This document shows positions 28,284 to 43,200 of a stretch of DNA of 64,000 bases, in pieces. Below the pieces are notes generated by a model that searched no databases, was not told where the DNA came from, and saw nothing but the letters and a program-made list of their open reading frames with translations. A program made the position numbers and the translations under genes. The stretch comes from Tubulanus polymorphus. Taxonomy: Eukaryota; Nemertea; Palaeonemertea; Tubulaniformes; Tubulanidae. The DNA is taken from assembly GCF_964204645.1 (NCBI RefSeq), contig NC_134025.1:26876001-26940000 (forward strand). Direction: 5' to 3'. Position 1 is the first letter of the stretch; every line of letters starts with the position of its first letter.

Positions 28284-31200
28284 ATGGAGCCGTATGATTT
28301 AAGTTTGATGTTAAGTGTATTGGTTGCGCTGAGTGCACAGCTTCTGGCGGCTGTAGATGAAGGTCTCACGACAGGACACTTGGCCAGAAGTATTCGTTAC
28401 TCTGTTGATTCGGGGAGGTCAATCCAACCTCTGACATCTTTGAGTAGGAGAGACCTGCCGAAAAATGAGCTTCCGTCTCGTGAAGATATACAAAATCTTA
28501 TCAAAAAGGATGCGGTTTTCGCAGCTCTGGAACTGATTGAAGAGACGAAAGATTTAAACAATGAGAAGAATTGTACTCGCACAAGTTTAAATCATTTCAT
28601 TAATGATCATCATTATAAATTCCCTAGTAGTTCGCAAGTCAAGCAATTCACCCGTCAAATGGAAAATGCTGTAAAAACTGCCAATCTGTTAGGTAGTGTA
28701 TTTCAATCCGTGAAATCTGTAAAAAGTAATAATAACGTATATAATAATGGATTTTATTATTCTATCGTGCGCAGTAACTGTGAAAGTGATAGTACACTTT
28801 TTGGGTGTAGCATAGCATTTGCCCTTCATAAATACAATGGCATGAAGTCATTTTGCCCGTACGCCTACAGAGACAAGGGTTCTGGGCAAATCATTGTCAA
28901 AGACCTATCTAGGAATCTATACTACGCCCACAATAGAACCACAGGATGTGACTGGTTCACCAAGCAGCGAGAAAAAGATTTCTCATACTTGTACAAAAAA
29001 CATAACGTATCATTCCCGGTTCTGGAAGATGATGCTAGGAAAAGAATAAATAACGTGTCATTGATCATGGCAAGCAAGGATGAGGGTTATTGGTCACTAC
29101 CCTACTTCGACTGTCGCCATGGAAGCACGTGGCTGATAACGTATTCTGTACCATTCTTTGGGACGAACAAGGAATTCATGTAAGCAATATTTATTTTCTG
29201 ATTTGCATATCACTTTTTTATGGTATATATCGTATTTATACACTACGGTAATAGTCAGGAGCAGTAACTTTATAGAAGTCTCGAAAGCAGCTGTCGCAAC
29301 TAATATAACACATTTCTATGATAACATCGAATGTCGTTATTAAATTGACATTTCAATCGAGAATCGATTTCAGCACAGCCCTTAAATATTATGAAAAAAA
29401 CTTTGACCTAGCTAATTGAATTTCAATGCGTTTTCACGACATCGAATTTCAATATGTGCAAATAACATTTGGAGTGCAGCATTTCTGCTGAATTAATTCG
29501 GTTATGTCCGATTAAGAGTTCATAGAAAGTGGAAGGCAAAGCTTTGCCAAATGTATATTTACAGCATTCGTGGACATTATATCAACGTGGCCCATCCATT
29601 AACAGTCCTAATGCCTGTTGGCTAATAGACTCGATCAGGGTCGAACCATTGACTAACATCATACATAATCAAGACATGGCCGATATCAAGTACTTTAATC
29701 CGAGATATGCCTTCCTAGTGTTATTTTCCTGTTTTCTCCAAAAGCTACTTTGTCTGTAAGGTTAATTCTACTACTCGATCTAACCAGCTCCTGGACTACT
29801 CCTCGTGGTCGTACTATTTCCTTGCCTTCAGATTCTTTCATTACGATGTTTATTTTGTTTGGTAGTTTCTGTTTGCGAGTTTCTATCTTAAACAGTGTGA
29901 AAATGAACAGAAACAGTGTGAAAATGTGTACTGTGTAAATTGTAAGTGCGGTCGTTCGCTTTCAGGTGTTTTATGAATATCAATACGTGCATGTAGTTGT
30001 GGATAGTATGAAATGAAATGACTGTACCTTGTTTTGCTGTACAGATGGTTCTTTGTATATATTCATATATGATTTGTGTTGTAAGCTGAGAGAGCGATTA
30101 TGTGAGTGTGTGTGTGTGTGTGTGTGAATGTTATCCACTGTTTGCAGATGAGCAAGAAGTCGTAGAAGAACTGAATGAACGAAACGAAATGAATTCGACG
30201 GGTTGTTCCTCGGGTATATCACGGATGTTATGCATTCTGATATCGATTCTGATCGAGCCAAGAATAAATCAATTTAACCATAACTGTTACAAATATAATG
30301 AGAAGGGCGTTCTCCCTAGTTGTCAGAATTGGAACCTCACATCGATAGCCAATTATACAAACACGAACGGATCAAGTTTCGAAGATTGCGCTTGAACTAT
30401 TAGAAGATATGGTAAACCTGAAAAAACAAAAATAAACAGGCGGGGCAGACAACCAGCCAGACTGGTGGAAAACAGGAATGTGGATGGATGATAACTCGCT
30501 GCCAGCTACAATCACATCACCCGTGTGACGCTGTGTTGCTTATAGGGATACCTCAGTTGAACCCAACATTTTCATACGTGTCGTAACTTAATGTTATATA
30601 TCATCATAATTATCATCAGTACGAAACAGCAACAGATTATAATCGTCATCTTGTACAACTGGCACGTGCATCACGTGGCATAATTTATGAAATTATACTT
30701 ATACTGAACTCTTGCTCGTAGATAAGTGAATTCGCACTAATCTCGACGCAGAGCGGCATTAACATTAATTGCAATTGTGTCCTTTTTGTTATGAATAAGA
30801 GATCTTTCGTTTTTCGAAGGAATAATCTGCCAAATCCGATTCGTGGCATAGAATAAGATAGTGCACGCCTACGTCACTATTATCTTATAAAAGAATAATC
30901 TGACCAAATCAGATCGTCATTGAATTACGTGAATCACCGTGATGCATTTGATCCAGCGTCCCAAGACATCTCGCGCAGTATCTGACCAAGAGTGCAATTC
31001 CATACATGAGATATTAAGGTAATCAACCAAATTCTCGTGGACAGACCTACGGACACATACTATAATTTGTTCGCAAGGTGAACCACTGGTTGATGCGGTG
31101 GCAATCCATAATTAGGAAACACGGCCGCTTGTCCCGACGATGCATCAGCTGCCTTCGCTCGATGTTCCGTATGCAAATTAATATTTGCTCCTGTATGAAC

Positions 31201-34200
31201 GTGACTGTCTACGAACAGAGGCAGAGTTTAAGGGAATTATACCGTCCGATCGCTTGAAGCGTACGCCGTAAATCATAGCGATGCGTCAGTTCGACGAGAT
31301 GCCGTTACATAGACGGTCTTGTATCAGTGTCCACTAATTGACTATGCCTCATTACCTCTTTCAGCAACTCGTCGTCCTCGCTGAAGAATCCTATCGCTTA
31401 CTTAATTTCCGTGAACACATTTGCCGTGTTATATAGCAGCTTTTATTGACGTATTATTTTCCAATAATCCAAATCTGATCGACGCGAAAATATTTGAACT
31501 ACAAAAAGGCAATTTGTCATCATAGACAACCTTGCTTGCCACAGGATAAATTGCTTTGCCAAATTTCTAACATACTCGTCATACCCGTTTGTGTAATGGC
31601 TATTTTAAGCTGAATTATTATATATTTGGATACCGGAAGTAATTGGTCAGTCCTTTTTGGCGTGAATCGTGACTTGATCATGTAACGTGACCGCAGTTTT
31701 CTTTCTTTCAGTGCAAAACTTCACTTTATGTCCGAATGTTTGAAGGGTATTCGCTGATTCTTTCAAGGTCGTCGTAAAACAGTGGTTATGGGTATTAAAT
31801 TGAATGTAGCCTGTATACGCCTAATAGGAACGACTAGCACTATCTGAAGTTAATAGCGTTCAAATTCGATTAATTGTGCTAAACATGATTCAACTTTGGA
31901 AATTGAAAAATATTACTGAACAATAAGAACAGCTGTTTCACCGCTCGTTATGCATCGTCTAACCCTAGTTTCAGGCAGAAATCTATTTGCTTTGACAACG
32001 ACGTAAAAGGCATATGTTGCGCGACACATGTGCGTATATTATCAGCACGTCTCAAAAATACAAAGAATCAGTTGAAATAACTTAAAAAATCTGATTGACT
32101 TTTCTTCTCAGCATAGAGAATGATTATTATCATTTCACGGCTGGAATTATTATCAGTTGTGCTAAGCGACCTCTCTGGATGGTTCGGTGTTATCTGCCAC
32201 CACAATCATCTACGGTTTTAGTACGATGACGTTGTAAGCGTAATCTCTTACTTATTGTCACTTTCACAAATCTTAAGTACAAGGCACGTGCAACTGTACT
32301 TAAATATTGACGGACAAACCGTAGATTTTATTAATAGATTTTAGACGATTATTGTCGTAGGGATATGATATGACGGCAGCGCTTCTTATATAAGAAACGT
32401 CTTATGCGCATTAGCTGAATCAGTAGTAGCGGTAACTATATATAGTTTGTTCTTCGTTAAAGCATGTGGTCATTACACAACGACTTATTCTCAAACATGC
32501 CGCATGAAATCAATTTCCAAAATCAGAGACCTCTCTCAATTAACTACTATGGACCGTTCATAAAGGACGTAGGCAAAATATGCTGATTCTCCCCATCCAC
32601 CACCACATGGGGGCGTTCGCACAAATTTTCTATGCATGATGAACACGAAAGTTATAAGTTGGTTTCGGTATTTCCTACAAAACTCTACAATTTTGTAATT
32701 TTCGCTAGACACTTTGATGTATATGTATTTATGTGTAGAAGGCCAAATTGCTGTTAGAACGAAAATCTGTTTAAATCTGTCTACAAACTCGTTAACTGTT
32801 GTTACTTCTAAAACCACACCGCGTTAGGCACTGATTAATAATGATATAATAATAATGCCTCGGTGGCATCAAATGCAATTCGTGATATTGAAAATGTGGT
32901 AATTTCAACGGTTCAGTTGGTGAAAACTACTGAAATATTTATCGTTGCCATTCATTTACGTCTCCCTTGGTACAAATCCATTTTTGCCATGTTTGCGCGG
33001 ATTAATTATCGATTATTGGTTATCGGTTGATTGACAATAAATCGCCTATTAGTTACTGATTGACATCAATTCGTCAAGTTGATTCATAATGAAAAATTGC
33101 TACATTAAACAGAGTCGGTGTAATTACTGAAATAGTCAGAATCATCGTTCCCACTGGATATTGCAGTCAATGACGAGAGACCGTTGCTTTTCCATTCATT
33201 AGCGAAGTTATGGATTTGATTATTCGAATATTAAACGTATGTATAGACGAGATTTCATCATTATTTTTTTCTAATTACTCAGCCCCGTACGCAGCCTCTC
33301 TGTTGGGGAACATACGTGTTTAAGTTTAGGGGGAACTCATTTGCTTTCGTCGGGGAATTGGACGTCCTCCCTCCTTTCAAAATTTTGAAAATGTGAAGCG
33401 TTTTTAGATCGGTGGAAAAACAAACGAGAATCAAACGCCGTGCAGGAAAATCAGTGATGGGAAAACAGTTTCTAGAAATTTTCTTTGACACAAAGTAACG
33501 GAACTCAGGATTTCGTGGGGGTTCGTTCGCACCCAACGCGACTCGTAGGTCATCCTCTATTCATACCGTCAAAATGGTTGACTAATTCGTTGGTCATTCG
33601 TAATCCTATGATATCAAAGAAAAGAAAAGAAAGAAAAATGATTTTTTCGGCACTTATTTGATGAACGCTCATTTTCGGATGAGAATATTCGTAACGGATA
33701 AGTGCAGTTTTGTACATTTGAAGATGTTTCGTTTATCTCGTTACCGTGGTAGTATAGCCCATCGTTATGGCATCTTTCGCGATCTTGATGGTTGTATCAC
33801 TTTCCTATACATCCGTGCAGACGATGTCTGCAGTACTCCTCCACCGAGATTATAGGTTTTCGTTTCCATGGCAACTATTAAGCTTGGGTAGAAATGGGTC
33901 GAAAAAATTCAGGTTGTGGCGCATGTTTGCACGGCCATACAAGGAATATTCAAACCAAGGTCAATTTAGAAGCAAGATCAACTTGAAAATAGAATCCCGC
34001 GGTAAATCTTGTTTTTCTCTTTCGATCAGAATGATGGTTCAATTCGATATCGACATTTTTCTTAGGTTTTCATTGTACCCCTAGAATTAAAATTAAGAAT
34101 TTATTTCCAGTTAGTTTCGTGCTGACTTCGCTCGAATATCGACAACGCATTGCTAATTCTGACGTATTGATGAATGTACACTGTCATCATTTATACCTTC

Positions 34201-37200
34201 GGGTGAAACTTATGATTTTATCACTTTAGTAGAATAGTTTGCGGTTAATTTTGCCTTAGAGATTTTCTGCTAATATAATGAAGTGCCAAAGAGCATAAAA
34301 TCATCGCGTGGATTATAAGTGCATGGTAGTACGTCGCGTATATACTGATTCCATATGCATGAGTCCTTTTGCTACGTGCTCGTATTACGAGTCATATACG
34401 ATGACAGCCAGTGATATTTTTACAACGACAATTTCAGTTAAACAGATGTCCAAATACTCCTTCTCCCGCCTCAAATAGTAAAGCTACAATGCCACATGGC
34501 AAATTCGAATTCTGTCAGGTATTTTCGTCATAGTCCTAACTTGCGCACACGAAGATTCAAGATTGTTCCACAGACGAACTATGTTTCTATTATTACATCT
34601 ATACAATTATATTTTATATCTACACAATATCAATATCTTCTCTGAAATTAATAACAGTTTTTGTTTGATATAAGTAGAAGGCTAATAATATATAGTAAAA
34701 TTCATTCATTTTTCATGCTTGTACACCCGGCAACGTGACACTTCACTTTCCTCAGCGATAACTTCGAAATAATCGACTTTAACATCTGCAAATGCGTTAT
34801 ATTGAAGAGTCAATCCATACAGACTTATATTTGCATTGCAGCAAATTCAGAATACTACAAGTTTTCCCATGTACAAGAACACTTATACAACGCAGTGTTT
34901 CGTCACCTGAAACAGCATTTTGCGTCAATAATTGATGTACTGATGTAGTATGATATTGGAATATCTAGAGGCAGTAGTTGGAAATGTACGCTTAAGAATG
35001 TACATAACATCTACAAATTTCATTACATTTAACCGTATATCAAAATCATTATTTTATACATGATCACGTACGGTACGTCGTCAAAGGTCTGACAACTGTT
35101 CCCGCATGTACGTCACCGTTCAGATTCAGCCTCATGTTCCGACATCGATTCCACGTTCATCATAATCAGTTCTCTACCATATACCACATACGAATTAGAT
35201 GGTAATAATGCGGCAACCAGTAGTGAGCAAGAGTGACAACATCAATTTGTATCTCTCATTGTATTTATCAGCATATCCTTCACGTTAATCATAGAATTGC
35301 AATTAACTTTAGAACGTGTCAAATATATTGTTTATTGCGGAAGGGTTTTCGGCTTATTGACACCGTTTGAATGGGCATGGTACGGTATATGTGAACCTAA
35401 AGACGATGCGTATTACAGAATCGATAGGAACTGAGTCATTAACAGATGAAGAATACGATATGGAATAACATCAGTATCAGCAATATTACAAATGAAGTTC
35501 TTGTATTTCACATTTAATGTTCACCAGCCATTCGTCTTTAAACCTACGCTAATTGACAGTGCGCTAGCTAGTGACAAACCCGAGTGTAGTTTTCTTCACT
35601 AATGCAACTTATCCAGAATATATCTTCATTCTTCTTACTGGCGATATTTCGTCGCGATTGAACTCCACCCAGGTTATCAGTTCCGTCGTAAATTTGTCTA
35701 GTCGGAGAAAGATGCGAGACGAAACAATCTGTATATTTTTCTTACCATCGTGTCTCTTTCTGCTGTTCGCATGCGCAAAATAAGCGCCATCGCCATCTTA
35801 TTGTTCCTGGGAACTGGCGCTATCGTTACCATGCCAACATGAGCATCGATCTTACTGCAAGGAATTAATTAGGCTTAAGCAGTGCATTTAGTTGCGTATT
35901 TGATTGCCGTGAATCGCCGTTGTCGGCTGGTATACTTGATGGTTATACATGGTGCTATAATCTTCACCCCCGTCTATATGATCGCCGTATTTACGATTAT
36001 TGGTTAATATAACTGAAAGTTCGCGCATCGACAAAAAAACATCGTACGTCGGCATCGCTAAAGAAAACACTAGTCCCTTATCTTACGTCTTTTCCACACA
36101 CAAAAGAGAAACTCATCGCGAGTCCGTATCGGCGTACGCTTTGTTATTGTTGCAACTCCACTGGTATTTTTCCCAGTTCGAAGCGAATCCTAGTGGGTTA
36201 CCTAATTTTTCAAACGCTGGGTTCAATACCCGGGATAGTGCTACTCGACGTGGTTTTTAGATTTTGATATCGGAATAAAACTTTAATGCAAATGCACCGC
36301 GGAACTAGGAGCCACGAAATGCGCGTCCAGGCTGAGAGCAAAATGTAAAACATGATCCAGTCTCATCTTCACCTTCAGTTTATTATTGTACGCCACATAA
36401 TGTATTAATCTTTAGATGTAAAATCGTTGCAAAACCAGGAGAAATTCAGCATCAAATACTTCTTAAGATGAATTAATACGCAACATATAAATGTATGTTT
36501 AGGTTATTTAGACTTCGAAAATAGGACCAATAACTTCTTACAGGCAGACAAAAGCCACCTCTAAATCCTGGGTTGATTAGTCAGAGAAGAAATGCGACAA
36601 ATATAGCATCAAGTCGTCTATTTATTACCAAGATTCCGGTTTCTTCCTATTTAGACAGGGATTGCTGACGTCAGCAAACCCACGCATTTGGCTAAACGTC
36701 AACGTTGATCAAAGCACTAAAATAACCAATTGATAAAAAGCCATGTTCACCAGCCGCTGAAAGGATCCTGCCTCATGTGCAAGTCTTTCGATCGATGTCA
36801 TTAGATGCAATAGAAATAACCTTACTTTTTAGTAAAGTTGATTTCAGTATTTGCAATCAAAACCAAATTTTTACAAAATCCCCATTGTCCCAATGCCTTG
36901 GGCTTAACTCAAAATGATTATGGTAGTGTTACTTTGTAAGTTAGATCGATTAGAGGTATTTTGATCGAAATGGGCTTATCAGATATATATTGCCATATTA
37001 ATTCAAGCTGTGGAACCGGCGGTGAGTTCCATGCATACGTTCTCATGGGAATATGGAAATATTTTGGTTAGTTGGTTATGACCACTATCTAGGGTTATTT
37101 ATGAGTTAGGAAAGCCATCTTGTCTTTGATGTCTGATAAAGCATCAGGAAGTTGCATCTTGTTCGTTGTTAACGCGTTACGGCAATGCTGTAATGTTAGT

Positions 37201-40200
37201 AAGAATCTCGTCAGCTAAACTAACGATCAATATATATCGCGTCAGCTATAGCAACCATTCTTCAAGTACAAACCAAATACAGGAAATCGGTTTCATTCCC
37301 GCGATAAATGCTTCTGTGGTCCTGAAATGGCATTCTCTACTGAGCGACGCCAATTTCAGTGTTATACTAACGGTTCCGAATCATATGTCGAATATACGGT
37401 TGCCGAGAAACGATCGTCACTTAGCCAATCATTTTCACCAAATGCTTATCACATGATACCTTATCGCACTATTTTTGTCAAGTTTGACAAGTTGTTTTTT
37501 GCAATTTCTGATAATCGAAAGTGTTCTGGTTTACTTCATGGATATATAAGAAATTTCTCGACAAAATTCGTCGTTGCATTGAACAATGTATAACGGTACA
37601 ACCAATTTTATGTCACAATTTTATAAACCATAAACTAGGGAATACGTTTCTTGTTTCAAACGATATAGCTATCATATCAAAATGGATTTACTGAAGTATT
37701 AATTCCTGCTTGCACGCCATATTGTATCATTTGTGAGTAGCTGTTAATTCCGAGACTGTCGTCAAAATCGCAAATTAATTCTGGTAACTTCGTACGAAGC
37801 ATGCAATGTGATTTGAAAACCCACACATGCATGAAATGGTGTTTTCTAAATTAAATCATTTCACAAGATGATAATCAATGGCACCTCGCGTTGCCGTTCG
37901 GAATATTCAAAAATCCGTGAAGTTTTGGGGGATTGTCGCGTCGATTCAACGCTTAAAGACTAATATGACCGTGACGGACAGACACTAATTTAATTTTCTC
38001 AACGGATTTTCAATAAGTTTACATTTCAATCGGCTAGGATTAAATCAAAACCATCCTCATTTTTCAGACGGGAGGTTAAATAACTATTTTGCGCGTAATT
38101 GATTGATCGTATAGCTAATTACGATGTCTAATTATCATGTCTGGGTGGCGGAGAAAATCGAATTATCATTCAAGTTCGATGTAGTGCATTAATTACAAAA
38201 CGATGTTGAGCACTGCAGAGTCATAAACAATCGTTCCTGGAATGAATCTGTAAACACAGAATCTCGTCACGGAAACTATGAAACCGGTTTAATCGGGTGT
38301 AGATACTGTGCACTGACTTCCGCCGCATCACGAGCGAAAATTGCGTACGCAAAATAGCGCTGCGCGTTTTGCGCGGAATCGAGTCCACACACCGCACAGC
38401 TGGCAAAAATGCACAGAAGAAGCTGCGGCAAGTGTGTATGCACATCATAACATGTAAAATAATTCTAAAACAAATTTTGACTCAACCGAAACAGGGTGGT
38501 TTCCGAGGGTTCGAACCAACCCTTGTTTCAGCTCGTGCCCTTCCGAAAATCTCACGAAACAAACGGGTTCAATGCTGCCATTTTTAGAGAACCCACCGAC
38601 TTAGATCCTAGATTTGCCCCTGGAAAATTGCAGCATTCACTATATACATTTTGTAAACTTCCCATTATTCACCCCAGCCGACATGACGTCATGAGTAACT
38701 GGTCATATCGTTATGCTTGGTCGTAAGTCAGCTTGGGGTTTGGCCAAGCGGTTAGGGTCTTTTTTCCTTTAATCTTTTTTCCTTTGATTTTATTTTTCTC
38801 AGTTATTAAAGAGGTTACTTCGAAGAATGAAGTAATCATTTGATAAACTGAATTGGATTCATGTATTTGGCCTAGGTTACACCGATAACAAAAACCTTTT
38901 TGAATAAAAGCATTCAACATTCACTTTATTTGGAAGGTCCCCGATCAATGGCGAAAAAGACGCGTCGATTGAAAGCATACTTATACAACTACAAAAAATA
39001 TAATAATTACTGAAAACCATGTATGTTTATCAGGGGATGAAAATTCAAATCAGAATCACATGCCTCTTCTCATCACGTAGGCAATCGGCTGTGGTAATCC
39101 AATTTACGATTCAGTAATTTGATCAACAGCGCCGGGTCCAAAAAGATCCGTTGCTTTCCAATCATTGAGTCTATATAACACCGCTAAAAAGAACCAATAC
39201 CGAATAAGAAATGTAAAAGACTTGAATGGAGAGCTGTAGTTTTTTAATATCTCATCCTCGACATTATTTATTATGTACTTACACATTGTATAGTAAATAT
39301 AGCATATCATACGCAGGCGCGATGCACCTGTCAAGCTGAAATCTAGTAAAATAGTGCAGGAATCCACACTTTCATCCAACATGTATACATGATATCCCAT
39401 ATTGTCCTTATGCTACTGTTATATACATGCAAGATTTATATTTTACAACAGCAGTAGCAGGAAATATGTCACCAGAAAGAAAGGGTGAATGTGTAGTATG
39501 AATGCTTCTAGTTGATGGCAAGATCTGAAAATTGATTGCTATTTGCTAAACAATATTGTCGTTTTTAGAATTCTATCGATCGCGATCAATATCGACGACA
39601 TGTTCTTGAACGGGATTTCATTTATCTCCGAGAAGCAGAAAATGTAGCGACATTAAGTGAATACAATTCATTTTCGATATTAGAATAATACTGTCTCGGT
39701 CGACCGCGTGTTTTAACTGATAATTCAATAAACTGAATTACTTTTATGATCAGCGACTGCTATTTCTACATCTAATCCGCCATCTTTCTAAACAGATATA
39801 AAAGAACGAAAACAACGATCCGATTCTTATATCTAAGGCGTTATGCAAACAGTAACGCAACGAGTACCGTAAATCGGGTAAACCAGACGGGTGTGGCTTG
39901 AGACAATATGGCTGACGAATAATTGGTGCGTTGTTGATTCGAAGAAGCTCATATCCAAAGATTCACAAGTGAAATTGGTTTTGTTGTCAAGATAAGGTAT
40001 TGAAACAACCAATACCAATGAACGTATCGAGATATATGTGTATGATTTTTCGTTCAAATCGGGCTAGTATCAATTGCATCAATCACGCTCAGTTTTGTAT
40101 CTTGTTTTAAGTTTCAAATACATACAAAGACTCGTATCTTGTATCACAGTAAATATTCAGATAATACTTCGTCGTTTGTAGCATATCGTAACACGTTCAG

Positions 40201-43200
40201 TAACGAGTATCGCGAACACGTTCATCTTGAGATGGAGCGAAACTTACCATCCAAGTTGCATGCAATATCAATCATCATAATTATGCAGATTCTCGGCGTT
40301 TTGTCAGCAGCTTTTAATGTTACACCAGATAACCTTCAGACGTATGTTCTGGAATTTACAATTGCATACCTGTATATCTGTATCGATACAACATGCCTGA
40401 CTAACTCGATATATGTAAACTATGGGAAACGGAAGATGGTTATTCGAATAGTGAGGTACACTCGAACGAGTATGAAGTTGCAGAATAAAAAGCAGACAAC
40501 CGTTGCCGTACCATTCATATTACTGGAAATGTGCGAAGCATATTTCAACGCAGCCGATATACTAAATTATTCACGAGCGTTACGAAATGTGTTGGACAAT
40601 TGATGCGAAGCGCGCACCAAAGGTTAATTTGATTTAAGCCGCAAGCCGGGGACGAAACGGACAAAAGTGTTCTCACATACCGGTGCTGATGCAGCACTGT
40701 GAATTCAATGAAATAAAGCAATAATGTTTAGATATGGACATATCAAGCCTAGACTGCCTGTCAATAAATATCTACAGTTCCAGATCTCCACACATTTCAC
40801 ATTTTGGTCGACAAACCATCAAGAAGCAAAAGATACGCCGAGCTATCTCGCTCGATGGTCAGTTCGAATAAGACATGCCACAACAACGTTCGTAATATAC
40901 GAGCTGTTATACTGTCACATCAACCGCCATAACCGACTTGATAGCGAGAGGAAATGAATTATCCTTGAATATTGTAGCAGGTTATGCGTTCAGGAATATT
41001 GGCCTGTCTTGCGCTACTCTCGTTTTATTAATAAGATAAGTGCATGCAAGTATAGAATCACTGGGGTCTGCAGGTTTAACCATACTTACCACGACAGCAA
41101 ATAACTGTTTGCACAATGATACAAATACAGTTCCATTAGGCTCACGATGTTTGGCAACGTGATGCTCTTGGGAGTCCTGACAGATCTTAGGACAACTCTT
41201 CTTTTGAAGAATTATTAGTTTTAAGAATTCCATTGAGAGACGAAAACGACGATATAACTGTGTGCGCGTGTTCGCGTCTTTTCCTGGTTCTATACCCAAT
41301 GTTTTTCGTTTGATTTCGCTTCTGTTTTTCATGCTCTGTTTTGTTTGGTCGTTACAGGGGCGTTGTCGGTGTGGATATAGACCTGAAAAAACTCGACATC
41401 AACCAATGCGCCAATGACGGTGGTCTGTTTGCTAACACACACCGCTGCCGCGAGGAAACAACTCAGGTAATATCATCTCCATACGAAATTATCCAAAACA
41501 CGACATAATGAAACATTTACTGAGGCCGATTTTTGCTTTTTGAAGATGCTAATTGCAAATCTATTTTTTCAGTGTGTTCCAATTCCTGGCCAGGGCTTTC
41601 ATCGAGGCTCATATCGTTGTGAATGTAAAAAGGGCTTCTACTTCCCTCCTGCAGCTCCCGTCAACAAATACTTCAACGGTTCACAAGTGGAAGCGGCATA
41701 TATCTTGACAATTCTAACTAACAAAAAACACGACGAACTTGAATATAATACGGAATTTCAGTGTCTTCCATGTAATGGCTGTGAAAGTTGTACGGATGGT
41801 ACCCCATGTTATGTACAATATGACGTTATGTTGCGAGGTATTCCGCTCGGAATTCAAAGCTTCTGTATGACCATCACGTTAGTTTTGGGAATAATCATCG
41901 TCCGTTTACGGAAAACTCGGGTAAGTAGTGCAGACAGAAGGCTTTGTAATGATGGGAGAGAAAACCTAACAAAAGATTGGTTCAATAGATCCTATAAACA
42001 ATTTTCACTTGCGCCATATTTTTTTTTAAATTCAACTATCCAAGTAAACTCCAAAAACACATTCACTGAGAACCACAAGACATTTTTTTTGCTGATATTT
42101 AAGAATCTATTATCAAAATCATCATTTTGCTAGATTTCAGTTAAGTCGTTTTTCTCACGGCAACACCTTAATAGTATTATTGCATATATATCTTAATACA
42201 AAGCACGGTAATAATGAAATGGTTTTTGGGAAAACAAAACAAACAAAAAACATTATTAAAGTACAATATCGATTTCTAATGCTAATGATTATTGACTAAA
42301 GACAAATAACCTCTCATTTGAAAATGCAAAATGAACAACGCACTGAACAAGGTCGTCGGTTTTGCGTCCCTGGTAATTTCATAAATTGAATGAAAGAGAG
42401 AGTATAGGGGCTGCTTTTGAGCACGTTTTCTCATCAAAAGATACGTACAACCGAATTTATCAGCCATTAGCTCCGTGAAATAAGATGCATATTTACTTAA
42501 TTGAAGATATGTAGCTGGGTGTATATTTGAAGAAGCCGAATGAGAAAGCGTTGTTATGTTAGACGGTACGGCTGAATATACGTCGAACATTCTTGATAGC
42601 GGTTTATCTATCGGCCACGTATTATATGAATCGCTTTCGTAAACCAGCGAACAGGAGCGGCATGTTGGCAGATATCTGTCGATATTACGACACCTATACT
42701 ACATCTTAGATTCATTCTCGTCTGCTTGACGAACGACGGTGAAACGGTTGCCATGGGAAACCGTATCACTGAACTCCGAAACGCTTGAGGGTTTAGTTTC
42801 TGAGGTAGCGAGACTCACTCTCCAATGGATGCTGACAGAAAGGCGATGGATAATATATCTCTCTTCGATGCTGTTATACAAACTAGTTTTGATGTTGACC
42901 TAGATTATTAGGATCAAAATGACACTCGGATTCGTTTGACATCGAATATATCGTCTATATACTTCTTATATTCTGTGGTTGGCAATTAATCAGTACACGT
43001 CGTTGACAAGATAATACCACAATGACTTTCCATATTAGTTATACACCGTTAGTTAATATGCAAAGCGTGAAACGGTCAGCGACTCGTGGGATTGCGGTCG
43101 TCTCTAATAGCTATGATGATGAGCATTTTCGATGATCTATAACGTCGAGTCTACAATGAAAATTGCCAACCCTTAGAAAATAAATCTAATCGTTCAACAA

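Larger units (their letters stand above)
29180..41357 (+). other. Intron 1 of the GPR158-like gene (12.2 kb)
   Basis: The split codon AT|G rejoins the conserved stretch KEFM-GVVGVDIDL, so this is one intron and not two genes. It contains a TG microsatellite, a direct/inverted repeat structure (30.8 kb), MITE-like ends (33.3 and 38.5 kb), a NRF1/YY1-type motif pair (35.8 kb) and perfect CRE/MARE palindromes (36.7 and 38.7 kb). No nested gene could be supported; the largest open frame (40139-40603, 154 codons) lacks a recognisable domain. Confidence 0.85.

Noticed and set aside
38500-38516. tRNA B-box-like GGGTTCGAACC
   Set aside because: It lies inside hAT-type ends and has no A box at the proper distance upstream.
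38740-38765. tRNA A-box-like GGCCAAGCGGTTAGGG
   Set aside because: No B box follows within 60 bp, so neither a tRNA gene nor an intact SINE can be claimed.
40139-40603. 154-codon plus-strand open frame in receptor intron 1
   Set aside because: It is long for this DNA but has no recognisable domain. It lies within an intron whose flanking exons join in frame without it. Kept only as a weak possibility.
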